Positions 1 through 7,972 of a stretch of DNA of 64,000 nt are shown in pieces. The position numbers and the translations under genes were made by a program. Below the pieces are notes generated by a model. That model did no database searches and was not told the DNA's origin. It saw nothing but the letters and a program-made list of their open reading frames with translations. Numbering within the stretch: the first letter of the stretch is position 1; each line of letters starts with the position of its first letter. Origin of the DNA: Reyranella sp. (lineage in GTDB: Bacteria; Pseudomonadota; Alphaproteobacteria; Reyranellales; Reyranellaceae); assembly GCF_004297265.1 (NCBI RefSeq), contig NZ_SCUT01000051.1, forward strand, positions 39,835 to 103,834, given 5' to 3'.

Positions 1-217
1 GGATGACGCCCAGTATGCCGCTTCGCCGCACCGCGCGGAAATCCGCGACCGTCACGCTGCGGCTGAGATCGATCACCGCATCGAGCCCCATCGTCGCCCG
101 GTCGGGCGGCGGCGGCGCGATCGGATAGGTCATGGCGGTGGAAACGGGCTGTCGGGGGGTGCATCCGGCCGCCGTCATCGCAGCGAGGCCGGAGAGGATC
201 GTTCTGCGCGGGATCAT
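1..217 (-). CDS. GH25-like lipoprotein, 5' part only
   Basis: The window edge cuts this minus-strand gene, leaving about 72 N-terminal residues. They start MIPRRTILSGLAAMTAAGC, a short signal peptide ending in a lipobox-like TAAGC, so a lipoprotein is likely. After a proline-rich stretch comes GLDAVIDLSRSVTVADF and then RSGILGVI. This resembles the first strand of GH25-type lysozyme/muramidase-like domains, where an Asp in the 'VIDxS' strand lies near the active site. The catalytic Asp/Glu pair expected further on is outside the window. The fold assignment rests on this short stretch alone. The gene is divergent from the oxidoreductase at 334. Confidence 0.55.
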   Translation of the reverse strand, partial: MIPRRTILSGLAAMTAAGCTPRQPVSTAMTYPIAPPPPDRATMGLDAVIDLSRSVTVADFRAVRRSGILGVI

Positions 218-333
218 GGCGCAAGAGTACGGCGTTCCGCGCGCCCGGCAAGCCGGCCACCCGCCAGATCCTCGCTACCCCCTGCCGTCGTCCCGGGATT
301 CGTGCAACGTCTGTCGGGACATCGACGGAGCGA

Positions 334-1335
334 GTGAACGGAATGAAGAACGGTAGCGTGGCGATCGGCATCATCGGCGCCGGCATCATGGGTGAGCGGT
401 TGCTCGGCGCGATCCTCCAGCAGGATCCAGCCCTGATCCGCGTGTGCGGCATCTGGGATCCCTCCCCCGACGCGATGCGGCGCATGGAGCGGACCTTTCC
501 CGGCGTGCCGCGGCTCGCCGACGCCGGAGCGGTGATTGCGGCGAGCGACTGCGTCTACGTCGCCTCGCCGCCGGCCTCCCATCTCGGTCACGCCCGCGCG
601 GCCCTCGCGGCGGGCAAGAGTTTCTTCGGCGAGAAGCCGCTTGCGGTCGACGTCGCCGACGCGCGCGCCTTCGTGGCCGCGGCCGGCAGCCGGGGCGCCG
701 TGAATTTCCCTTTCGCTTCCTCCTTGGCGGTGGCAACCCTCCGTGACTGGATCGACAAGGGCGAGATCGGCGCGCCGCAGCGGATCCACGTCGAAGTGGG
801 CTTCAGGATCTGGCCGCGCCCCTGGCAGGCCGACGCCGTGGCATGGCTGGACGGCCCCGCGCAGGGAGGGTTCACACGCGAGGTCGTCTCGCATTTCCTC
901 TTCCTGGCACGCCGCATCGCCGGGCCGCTCCACGGCCTCGACGGCGAGGCCTGGTTTCCAGAGGCCGGCAAGTCGGAACGGCGCATCTCGGCCTCCCTGC
1001 ACGCCGGCGACCTGCCGGTGACGCTCGGCGGCAGCGTCGGCGAGACGGCGAAGGACGATCACAACGTTTGGGTCCTGGAGGGCGACCGCGGCGCCGTTCG
1101 CCTGTGTGACTGGTCGATCGCGGAGCGCCGCCTGCCGAACGGCAGCTGGCAGCCCGCGCCCGACGCCATGCCCAACGAGCGCGCCCGTCCCCTGGCCCTG
1201 AAGCGCCAGCTCGAGGGCGTGACCCGGCTGGCACGCGGCGAGGCCCATCACCTCGCGACGCTCGAGGAAGCGTTGAACGTCCAGGAAATCGTCGAGGCGA
1301 TCCTCGCCGGGTCATCAACCCCTCAACGCGGATAG
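334..1335 (+). CDS. Gfo/Idh/MocA family oxidoreductase
   Basis: A 333-residue NAD(P)-dependent oxidoreductase of the Gfo/Idh/MocA family. The N-terminal Rossmann fold shows the dinucleotide-binding GIIGAGIMG near residues 13-21. A VASPP segment comes around residue 76, and the family hallmark EKPLAVD near 99-105 carries the Lys-Pro that positions the nicotinamide. The C-terminal half is the substrate-binding alpha/beta domain. Such enzymes act on sugars, inositols or related polyols; the substrate cannot be read from the sequence. The start is GTG at 334 with GGAG three bases upstream. ATG at 343 is an alternative that gives better spacing. The 3' end overlaps the convergent SET-domain gene by 13 bases. 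Confidence 0.85.
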   Translation: MNGMKNGSVAIGIIGAGIMGERLLGAILQQDPALIRVCGIWDPSPDAMRRMERTFPGVPRLADAGAVIAASDCVYVASPPASHLGHARAALAAGKSFFGEKPLAVDVADARAFVAAAGSRGAVNFPFASSLAVATLRDWIDKGEIGAPQRIHVEVGFRIWPRPWQADAVAWLDGPAQGGFTREVVSHFLFLARRIAGPLHGLDGEAWFPEAGKSERRISASLHAGDLPVTLGGSVGETAKDDHNVWVLEGDRGAVRLCDWSIAERRLPNGSWQPAPDAMPNERARPLALKRQLEGVTRLARGEAHHLATLEEALNVQEIVEAILAGSSTPQRG

Positions 1336-1676
1336 AAAGTTGATCCGTAGTCGAAGGTGATCTCCTCTCCCTTCGCAATGCCTTCGATCCCGGCCACGAT
1401 CCAGATCCGGCCCTCGTCGCGAAGGATGAAGGCGTTGGGGTTCCGGCGGCGGTGATTGGCGTAGCGAGCTTCGTTGCCCCCGGAGGAGCCGTCGATGTTC
1501 GCGTTCATTCCCAGTTCGAAGATGCTGTCGGCGCCCTCCGCGATCCGCGCCAGGGCCTTGTCGTCGGGAATCCGCTCACCCTTGTACTCGATGATCTTCG
1601 TGCCCCATGGAATCTCCTCGGCGGCAAACAGGCCGTCGCCGTGAATTCCCGACTTTCTGACGACTATTTTCGCCAC
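1323..1676 (-). CDS. small SET-domain protein, probable protein-lysine methyltransferase
   Basis: A 117-residue protein that is essentially only a SET domain. Visible family features are the N-terminal RKSGIHGDGLFA, in which a xGxG loop binds S-adenosylmethionine. The ARYANHRRRNPNAF segment corresponds to the eukaryotic 'NHSC' pseudoknot strand. The C-terminal GEEITFDYG contains the conserved Tyr. There are no zinc-binding pre-SET or post-SET cysteine clusters. I place the start at GTG 1676 (VAKIVVRKS), preceded by GAGAG. The open frame runs to 1772, but its extra residues do not look like the family. Bacterial SET proteins are usually of unknown target. The convergent oxidoreductase gene overlaps its 3' end. 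Confidence 0.8.
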   Translation of the reverse strand: MAKIVVRKSGIHGDGLFAAEEIPWGTKIIEYKGERIPDDKALARIAEGADSIFELGMNANIDGSSGGNEARYANHRRRNPNAFILRDEGRIWIVAGIEGIAKGEEITFDYGSTFYPR

Positions 1677-1966
1677 GTGGCTCTCACTGTTCACCAATGG
1701 GACCGCCTTAGCATCCAGACGACATGGCGAAAACACGATCATCATCCGTTGCCCTGACGACGCGCCGGGCAATGAACTCGGAAATTGCCCTGCCGCTGCG
1801 ACTATTCGAGTTTGTTTGCCTGCGGCGATGGCCTATGCTCGCTCTGTGTGGGGCTACTCTATTTTTCGTCGTACGATTGGGAAATTAGGATGGATCCGAC
1901 CGCACGCCTCGGTGCGCCGCCATCTGGAAACGCTTTCCTGGACATGCGTTCTCGCGGGCTCGTGAA

Positions 1967-3880
1967 ATGAGCGCGAGTCTCCGCAATGCCAGCCTTCGCC
2001 AATTGGCCTTCCTGGCTGGGGGCCTCGTCGCCTTGATCTGCATGGCGCTCCTCACCCTCAGTTCCCTGCGCGAATGGGGACTGCGGCACGAAGCGCTGAA
2101 AGCCGCCGAAGTCGACGTCGCAAACATCGCCCAATCGCTCGTCCAGCATGCCGACGATTCGTTCGAACTGGCAGACAGCCTGGTCATTGGCCTCGTGCAC
2201 CGTCTGGAGACGGACGGCATCGGGCCTGGCGCCATCCAAAGGTTGAGAGACGACATCGACCTCCGGAAGGGTACGATGGGGCGCGTCCGGGCTTTGTTCG
2301 TCTATGACGCAGCCGGCCGCTGGCTGGCGACAACTGAGTCCGTCAATCCGGCATTGTTCAACAACAGCGACCGCGAATACTTCAAGCAACATCGCGCATC
2401 GCTGGACAAGGGTCTGCTGATCGGCAGCCCCATCAGGAGCCGCTCCGGCGGACAGTGGGTCATCACGGCGTCGCGCCGCTTCGATCACCCGGACGGGTCC
2501 TTTGCCGGCGTCGTGCTGGCCACCATCGACGCGAGCTACTTTGCCGACTTCTACAAGCGCTTCGACCTCGGCACCACGGGGACCATCACCTTGATCGAAA
2601 AGAGCGGTATCATCCTCGCGCGGAGCGTCGACAATGAAACATCGGTCGGCCGCGATGTCTCGAGCACGCCGCTCATCCGGGAGATGGACGCCCGCCGACC
2701 GGCGGGTCTCTACTATTTCAGGTCGCCTTTCGACCAGACACTGCGCCTGAGCTTCTACAGGCTGAGCGACCGTTTTCCGCTGCTCATCCTGGCGACGGAG
2801 GCAAAGGACGAAGTCCTCGCACCGTGGCGCCAGGAAGCAATGATCCGCATGGCCCTCGTCCTCGGCCTGGTGACGTTGATCGCCGGCACAGGCATCTACC
2901 TCGTGCGCCAGTTGCTGAAGGGGCAACGCATTGCCGCGGTGCTGGCCGCCAACGAGGCCGACTTCCGGCTGCTGGCCGAGGAATCGAGCGACATGGTCAT
3001 GCGCATCGGCCTCGACGAGAGAATCATCTACGTGTCGCCCTCGTGCATTCGCCTCTTGGGGTGGAGCGCGGCTCAGCTTCGCGAGACGCACGCGCTGGCG
3101 GGCGTCAACGGCGAGGATCTGCCGCGCGTGCGCCAAACCGTACGGGCCCTCAAACAGGGTGAGGTCGAGGAGACCAGGCTCGTTTACCGGACCCGACAAC
3201 GGGAGGGTGGCGAGATCTGGCTCGAGACTGCCCTGCGCGCGACCCGCGATCCGGAGACCGGCAAGGTCAACGGAGTCGTCGCGATCTCGCGGGACATGAC
3301 CGCGCACAAGGACCTTGAACAAAAGCTGGCGACCCTGGCGATCAAGGATGGCTTGACGGGACTCGCCAACCGGCGTCACTTCGACGACATGCTGCAGCAG
3401 GAGTGGCGCCGGGCCGGGCGCGACGGCACCTCCGTCTCGCTGTTGATGATGGACGTCGACAATTTCAAGAAGTTCAACGACCAGTACGGGCATCAGGCTG
3501 GCGATTCGTGCCTCAAGACCGTCGCCAAGGCGATTGCGGCGGAAGCGCGCCGCCCGGGCGATCTTGCCGCCCGCTACGGCGGCGAGGAATTCGTGCTGCT
3601 GCTTCCCAACGCCGACGAGGTGGGCTGTGCGCTGGTAGCGGAACGGATCCGCCAGTCACTGGAGACCCTCAACTTGGCGCACGCCCTGAACCTGCCGACG
3701 AAGCGGGTGACGCTGAGCATCGGTGGCGCGACGACCTGGCCAAATGCCGAAACCCAGGGCAACCATCCCTTGCTGATCGCAGCGGCGGACCGGGCACTGT
3801 ATGTTGCCAAGCATGCGGGGCGTGACCGATTCGTCATGTCAGGCCAGGTCGTCGCCTGGCGGGGCGCCGAAAGCGCCTGA
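1967..3880 (+). CDS. membrane diguanylate cyclase, Cache-PAS-GGDEF
   Basis: A 637-residue inner-membrane sensor that probably makes c-di-GMP from two GTP. An N-terminal membrane helix (about 11-33) and a second (about 292-312) flank a periplasmic region with the look of a double Cache sensor. A PAS domain follows (about 325-445, 'SSDMVMRIGLDERIIYVSPS'), then a GGDEF domain. The active-site signature is RYGGEEF at about 536-542, a catalytically competent variant. RPGD at 529-532 matches the RxxD inhibitory site for product feedback. It lies 18 bases before a second GGDEF gene and close to the cellulose operon, so it may feed c-di-GMP to BcsA. The ligand of the Cache domain is unknown. Confidence 0.92.
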   Translation: MSASLRNASLRQLAFLAGGLVALICMALLTLSSLREWGLRHEALKAAEVDVANIAQSLVQHADDSFELADSLVIGLVHRLETDGIGPGAIQRLRDDIDLRKGTMGRVRALFVYDAAGRWLATTESVNPALFNNSDREYFKQHRASLDKGLLIGSPIRSRSGGQWVITASRRFDHPDGSFAGVVLATIDASYFADFYKRFDLGTTGTITLIEKSGIILARSVDNETSVGRDVSSTPLIREMDARRPAGLYYFRSPFDQTLRLSFYRLSDRFPLLILATEAKDEVLAPWRQEAMIRMALVLGLVTLIAGTGIYLVRQLLKGQRIAAVLAANEADFRLLAEESSDMVMRIGLDERIIYVSPSCIRLLGWSAAQLRETHALAGVNGEDLPRVRQTVRALKQGEVEETRLVYRTRQREGGEIWLETALRATRDPETGKVNGVVAISRDMTAHKDLEQKLATLAIKDGLTGLANRRHFDDMLQQEWRRAGRDGTSVSLLMMDVDNFKKFNDQYGHQAGDSCLKTVAKAIAAEARRPGDLAARYGGEEFVLLLPNADEVGCALVAERIRQSLETLNLAHALNLPTKRVTLSIGGATTWPNAETQGNHPLLIAAADRALYVAKHAGRDRFVMSGQVVAWRGAESA

Positions 3881-3898
3881 CCGGAGTATCGCGCAAAC

Positions 3899-5044
3899 AT
3901 GTCGATGTCGGTCGACGTCCTGACGCTCTATCTGCTGAATTTCGTTGTCGCGTTCGTGATGGCCGGGATCTACTTTTTTTCCTGGTCCCATCATCGCGAT
4001 GTCCCCGGTGTGCGCGGCTGGGCCATTGCCCTTGCACTGGGCGCGCTGGGCTCCCTGGAGTTAAGCCTGCGGACCAGCAGCTCCCCCCTTCCGCTGGTCA
4101 TCATGGCCAATTCGCTGGTCGTCGCGGCATACGCAACCGTGTGGATGAGCGTGCGGCGGTTCAATACCGGCGAGCGCATCCTCAACTATGCCGTCATTCC
4201 CACGGTCCTGTTCTTCGTCATCTTTACGATCGCCCTGGTGAGCGGCACGGATCTCAATGTTCGCGTCGCGCTCTGCTCGCTCGCGATCGCCATCCTGTCC
4301 CTGCTCGCCGGCTGGGAAGTCCTCAGGGCCAGGATCAGCGAGCCGCTGATCAGCCGGATTCCGACAGCGCTCGCACTTTTCGTCATGTGCATTGCCATGG
4401 TGGTGCGCATCGTCTTCTCCCTGCTCGAAGAGCCGCCGCAGGAGCCGACGACGCCTTTCTACGATCCGACCCAGGGCATAACGCTGCTCATCAATACGAT
4501 CTGCGTGGTGGCCATGACGCTCGGGTTCCTGATGATGACCCACGAACGCTTGAGGCATCATTTCGAGAGCCTGGCGAAAACCGATGAGCTGACGGCCCTG
4601 CCGAATCGCCGCTTCCTCCTCGACGAAGGGAAGCGGCTGAGGGCCCCGGCCTGCGTGCTGATGATCGATCTGGACTATTTTTCCGAGGTCAACAGGACGT
4701 ACGGCCATACCGGCGGCGACCGGGCGCTCGTCGCCTTCGCGAACCTGGCCCGCAGCGAGCTGCGCCCCAGCGACCTGGTCGCCCGCTACGGCGGCGAAGA
4801 ATTCTGCGCCCTGCTGCGCGACGTCGACGAGCCGGAAGCGCGACGCATCGCGGAACGGCTACGCGCGCGCATTGCCGAACTGTCGATCGACGTCGACGGC
4901 CGCCCCCTTCGCATCACCGCCAGCATCGGGTTGGCGAGGCTCGATGGAGACGTGGAGACGACGATACGCAAGGCCGATTCGGCGCTCTATCGTGCCAAGG
5001 CCCTCGGCCGAAACCAGGTCCAGAGCGCAGAAGCTCATTCATAG
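3899..5044 (+). CDS. membrane-bound diguanylate cyclase (GGDEF)
   Basis: A 381-residue protein with several hydrophobic helices over the first ~210 residues (probably six or seven spans, for example VLTLYLLNFVVAFVMAGIYF). A cytoplasmic GGDEF domain follows. The signature RYGGEEF falls at 296-302, with an RxxD inhibitory site, RPSD, at 289-292. The metal-binding MIDLDYF and the TYGHTGGD segment are present, so the enzyme should be active and product-inhibited. I see no recognised extracellular sensor domain; the membrane part may itself be sensory. It starts 18 bases after the upstream cyclase gene, indicating one transcript, and it converges on the REC-EAL gene. Confidence 0.9.
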   Translation: MSMSVDVLTLYLLNFVVAFVMAGIYFFSWSHHRDVPGVRGWAIALALGALGSLELSLRTSSSPLPLVIMANSLVVAAYATVWMSVRRFNTGERILNYAVIPTVLFFVIFTIALVSGTDLNVRVALCSLAIAILSLLAGWEVLRARISEPLISRIPTALALFVMCIAMVVRIVFSLLEEPPQEPTTPFYDPTQGITLLINTICVVAMTLGFLMMTHERLRHHFESLAKTDELTALPNRRFLLDEGKRLRAPACVLMIDLDYFSEVNRTYGHTGGDRALVAFANLARSELRPSDLVARYGGEEFCALLRDVDEPEARRIAERLRARIAELSIDVDGRPLRITASIGLARLDGDVETTIRKADSALYRAKALGRNQVQSAEAHS

Positions 5045-5074
5045 GCTCCGCCCCCATGGCTCGGCGGCGGGCGG

Positions 5075-6265
5075 TCAACCGATCCGCGGTGGCCTGTAGC
5101 GGCCCGCTTTGGCCATCTGCTCGATCCAGCCCTTCACCTGGGCGGCCGGCATCGGTCGGGCGATGAGAAAGCCTTGGGCGAAGTTGCAGCCGAGCCCCTC
5201 CAGCATATCCCACTGCTCGCGCGTCTCGATGCCTTCGGCCGTCAGACTCACGCCCTCGCGGGCCGCGAGGGACACCAGCGTCGAAACAATGTCCCTGGCT
5301 TCCCGGTCATCGGGCAGCCGCGCCACCAAGCCACGATCCATCTTCAGATCGCTGAAGGGATAATATTGCAACCGCCCGAAGTCGGAATAGCCGACCCCGT
5401 AATCGTCCATCGATACGCCGACGCCCGCCTCTCGCAAACGGGCCAGCAGACCACGCGCGACGGCCGGATCCGGTGCCCGTACGGTTTCCGTGATCTCGAG
5501 GATGAGCGTGCGCGGATCCGCACCCCGCTCCTCCAGCAAGCCGAGGATCTCATCCGCTATCCTCATTGACGTGAGCACGAGCGCCGACACGTTGACGGAA
5601 ACAGCAAGGGACAGGCCTTGCTTGTTCCACACCGTCTGCTGATCGACCGCCCTTGCCATCACATCCCAAGTCAGCGGGATGATGGCACCCGTACGCTCGG
5701 CCAGGCCGATGAAGCCCTCGGGCTGGATCAGGCCATATTCGGGGTGCCGCCAGCGCACCAGCGCTTCGGTCCGGCGAACGACACGGTCCCGCATGGAAAC
5801 GATCGGTTGGTAGTGCAGCTCGATCTCGTTGCCGGGTATCGGATCGAGGCCGCGCGCAGCGAGGTCGGCATTGGGTTCGTGCTCTTGGCGCGCCTCGAGC
5901 GCAGCCAGCCGCGCCATCAGGGCCGGAAAGGACAGAGGCTTCGCGAGAATGCCGACGACATCAAGGCCGGCACGAACGGCACTTCGCCGAATGCTCTCCA
6001 GCTCCGCCGCATCGATGGTTCCGACCAGGACGGTTCGCGGGCGCCAACCGGCGCTGAGCGCGGCAATGATCTGCAGGCACTGCGCCTGTCCCAGTTCGAC
6101 ATCGAGGAAGAGCCAATCGAAATGCCGTCCCTGTAGATACTTCGGCAGTTCCTCCGGCGAGCGGATGGTTCGGATGGAAAAATTGAGAGTGAGCGCCCTT
6201 TCGACCAGCTCGGCCCTGAATTCATCGTCACCGCTGGCCACGAGCGAGCGGAATTTGTGCGGCAT
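5075..6265 (-). CDS. REC-EAL response regulator, probable c-di-GMP phosphodiesterase
   Basis: A 396-residue two-domain protein. The N-terminal receiver domain keeps every expected residue: acidic pair D13-D14, phospho-acceptor D55, T83 and K109. The EAL domain begins near residue 145 and carries EAL at 167-169, NVS, EITE, DDYGVGYS, LKMD, AEGIET and AQGF. The metal and catalytic residues are therefore retained, with loop 6 slightly divergent from the canonical DDFGTGYS. It should hydrolyse c-di-GMP to pGpG when phosphorylated. No histidine kinase lies next to it. The start is ATG 6265; the frame stays open to 6310, but the receiver fold begins at this Met. It lies 132 bases downstream of bcsZ on the same strand. 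Confidence 0.88.
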   Translation of the reverse strand: MPHKFRSLVASGDDEFRAELVERALTLNFSIRTIRSPEELPKYLQGRHFDWLFLDVELGQAQCLQIIAALSAGWRPRTVLVGTIDAAELESIRRSAVRAGLDVVGILAKPLSFPALMARLAALEARQEHEPNADLAARGLDPIPGNEIELHYQPIVSMRDRVVRRTEALVRWRHPEYGLIQPEGFIGLAERTGAIIPLTWDVMARAVDQQTVWNKQGLSLAVSVNVSALVLTSMRIADEILGLLEERGADPRTLILEITETVRAPDPAVARGLLARLREAGVGVSMDDYGVGYSDFGRLQYYPFSDLKMDRGLVARLPDDREARDIVSTLVSLAAREGVSLTAEGIETREQWDMLEGLGCNFAQGFLIARPMPAAQVKGWIEQMAKAGRYRPPRIG

Positions 6266-6397
6266 CAAACGGGTCCGACCAGAACTGCCCGGGCGATATC
6301 CTCGAGGCAACGGACGTCAACGTATCGAACCCGGCGGGTCATGTCATGGTTCATCGAGGCTTGATGAGTTATGCACGATAGTGCCGGGAGCGGCTCC

Positions 6398-7459
6398 CTA
6401 GTTGCGCTTCGCACGGGGCCCTTCCTGGGCCGCCAGATTCGACAGCAGCTTGAGGCTGGCGGAGTAGTAGTCGTCGTCATCACCGATGGTTGCAATGGGC
6501 GCGTTTCCCCTGGCGCCGTCCGCCACGAATTGCGTGACCGCCGCGACCGCAGCGTAACCGCCGCTGGAGGGATACGATGCTACGGAGCCGTCGTCGAGGT
6601 TGATCCAGGCCGGGGGCCGTCCTCCGAACCTCGGCGTCCGCCAGGCCGTCACGAACCGGCCGAGGCGGGCGGCCTGGTTGTGCCACGCGAGATACAGCGG
6701 AATGCGTATGGCATCGAATCCGAAATACGGCTTCCAGTCGTCGGCGACCCGGAACGCCTGCTGGCCGAACAGCAGCCAGTCCGGCGGCAGCTTGTAGTCG
6801 CCGAAGGCCGCATTGTCGCAAAGCCACAGCCCATCGGCCTCGAGCCGCCGCCATTTTCCCCGGTCCCCCGCACCCTCGGCAAAATCGTGAATCGCAGGCC
6901 ACACATAGTAGGAAAGATTGACCACATAACGATTGCCGCGGGCAAACCCCTGAAGGCCCGGCAACAGGATCAGCCGCCCCTGGAAGTCGACCGCAAGCCG
7001 CTCCAGGACCGCGGACTGGATGCGCCGCGACGGCTGCAGCCAACGCGGCTCGTTCCACCCTGCCGCGGCACGCATGAGCGCCCAGGCGATCAGGATGTCA
7101 CCGTCGGCCGCGTTGTTCTTGTCGGGAACGGGATCGGCCGTATTGGGCGACCAGCGCCAGGAGAAGAGCCCGTCGCCTCGCTGCAGGGATCTCGAGGTCC
7201 AATCCCAGATCCTTGCGAATGTCTCCTTGTCGTCGAAACTCTGGGCGAAGAGGAGCCCCCAGCCCTGGCTCTCGGAATGGCTGACGTTGTTGTTGCCGCT
7301 GTCGATCACGCGCCGGTCGTCGACGACGAAGCGGCGCTTGAAGGTCTGCCAGTTCTGATCCGCCCGGGCGGCCGAGGGACTGAACGAAAGCGCCGCAAGG
7401 CCGATGCCTGCCTTGAGGAGCTGCCGGCGCGAACCATCGGTCACCCGACGCGGGTCCAT
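6398..7459 (-). CDS. bcsZ: BcsZ, periplasmic endo-beta-1,4-glucanase (GH8)
   Basis: A 353-residue glycoside hydrolase family 8 cellulase that trims or edits nascent cellulose in the periplasm. The N-terminus has a twin-arginine-like SRRQLLKAG followed by a hydrophobic stretch and an alanine-rich cleavage region near residue 33. The general acid is expected at E63 in HSESQGWG. The DGDILIAWAL segment (119-128) lines the substrate cleft. D249 in FGFDAIRIP matches the catalytic base position of E. coli BcsZ (from memory of that structure). It is the last gene of the cellulose operon, starting two bases after bcsD. Confidence 0.93.
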   Translation of the reverse strand: MDPRRVTDGSRRQLLKAGIGLAALSFSPSAARADQNWQTFKRRFVVDDRRVIDSGNNNVSHSESQGWGLLFAQSFDDKETFARIWDWTSRSLQRGDGLFSWRWSPNTADPVPDKNNAADGDILIAWALMRAAAGWNEPRWLQPSRRIQSAVLERLAVDFQGRLILLPGLQGFARGNRYVVNLSYYVWPAIHDFAEGAGDRGKWRRLEADGLWLCDNAAFGDYKLPPDWLLFGQQAFRVADDWKPYFGFDAIRIPLYLAWHNQAARLGRFVTAWRTPRFGGRPPAWINLDDGSVASYPSSGGYAAVAAVTQFVADGARGNAPIATIGDDDDYYSASLKLLSNLAAQEGPRAKRN

Positions 7460-7461
7460 GG

Positions 7462-7950
7462 CTAAAGACCGGACCGTTCGTAGCGGAAAACCAGCGGCGG
7501 GTAAGATCCGCTGCCACGTTCGGCGAGGCGCATCGCGAGTCCCGGGCGCGCCGCCTGCTGGGTCAGCCAGCCTTCCAGAAGCGCTTCGAGGATGGCGGCG
7601 AAGGCCGTCTGCGCCTCGACGCCGTCGAAGTACGGATAGCCGACGACGACGAACTCGAGCGCCTTCTCGGCCTCATAGATGTCGACCTGCCCCCAATCGA
7701 GGGACTGCAATCCCTCATTCATCGCCGCCTTGAGTTCGGCGAGCGAATTGGAGGCCGGGATGGCGTGTTCCCTGGCGATGGCCGAACCGGCACCGGCCAG
7801 GATGCGCAGCGCCTGTTCGTCTCCGGCGACCTGGGAAAGCGCGGCCGCCAGCCCCTCCATCAGAATCCGCAGGGGGGCTGGACAGGAACGGCGCGCAGCT
7901 ACGCCCAGGGTCAGGGGATCGTATGAATTGTTTGCGGGGCGGACAGCCAT
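7462..7950 (-). CDS. bcsD: BcsD, cellulose synthase subunit D
   Basis: A 162-residue cytoplasmic protein of the BcsD/AxCesD family, known in Komagataeibacter as an octameric ring that helps order glucan chains for crystalline ribbon assembly. The region LAELKAAMNEGLQSLDWG (about 69-86) matches the family pattern of a leucine-rich helix followed by LDWG. A C-terminal hydrophobic helix, AFAAILEALLEGWL, follows. There is no signal peptide or membrane span. Its presence classes this operon as type I. It sits between bcsC (22-base gap) and bcsZ (2-base gap). Confidence 0.85.
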   Translation of the reverse strand: MAVRPANNSYDPLTLGVAARRSCPAPLRILMEGLAAALSQVAGDEQALRILAGAGSAIAREHAIPASNSLAELKAAMNEGLQSLDWGQVDIYEAEKALEFVVVGYPYFDGVEAQTAFAAILEALLEGWLTQQAARPGLAMRLAERGSGSYPPLVFRYERSGL

Positions 7951-7972
7951 CGAAAGTCCGTTCTGAACCAGG

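Noticed and set aside
214..1251. Long open frame antisense to the Gfo/Idh/MocA gene
   Set aside because: It is the high-GC shadow of a gene with clear family motifs on the plus strand, and its own translation is Arg/Ala/Gly-rich without any domain pattern.
6266..6397. Hairpin GGGAGC-G-GCTCCC as terminator after bcsZ
   Set aside because: The six-base stem has a one-base loop and no T run, so it is not a credible terminator.
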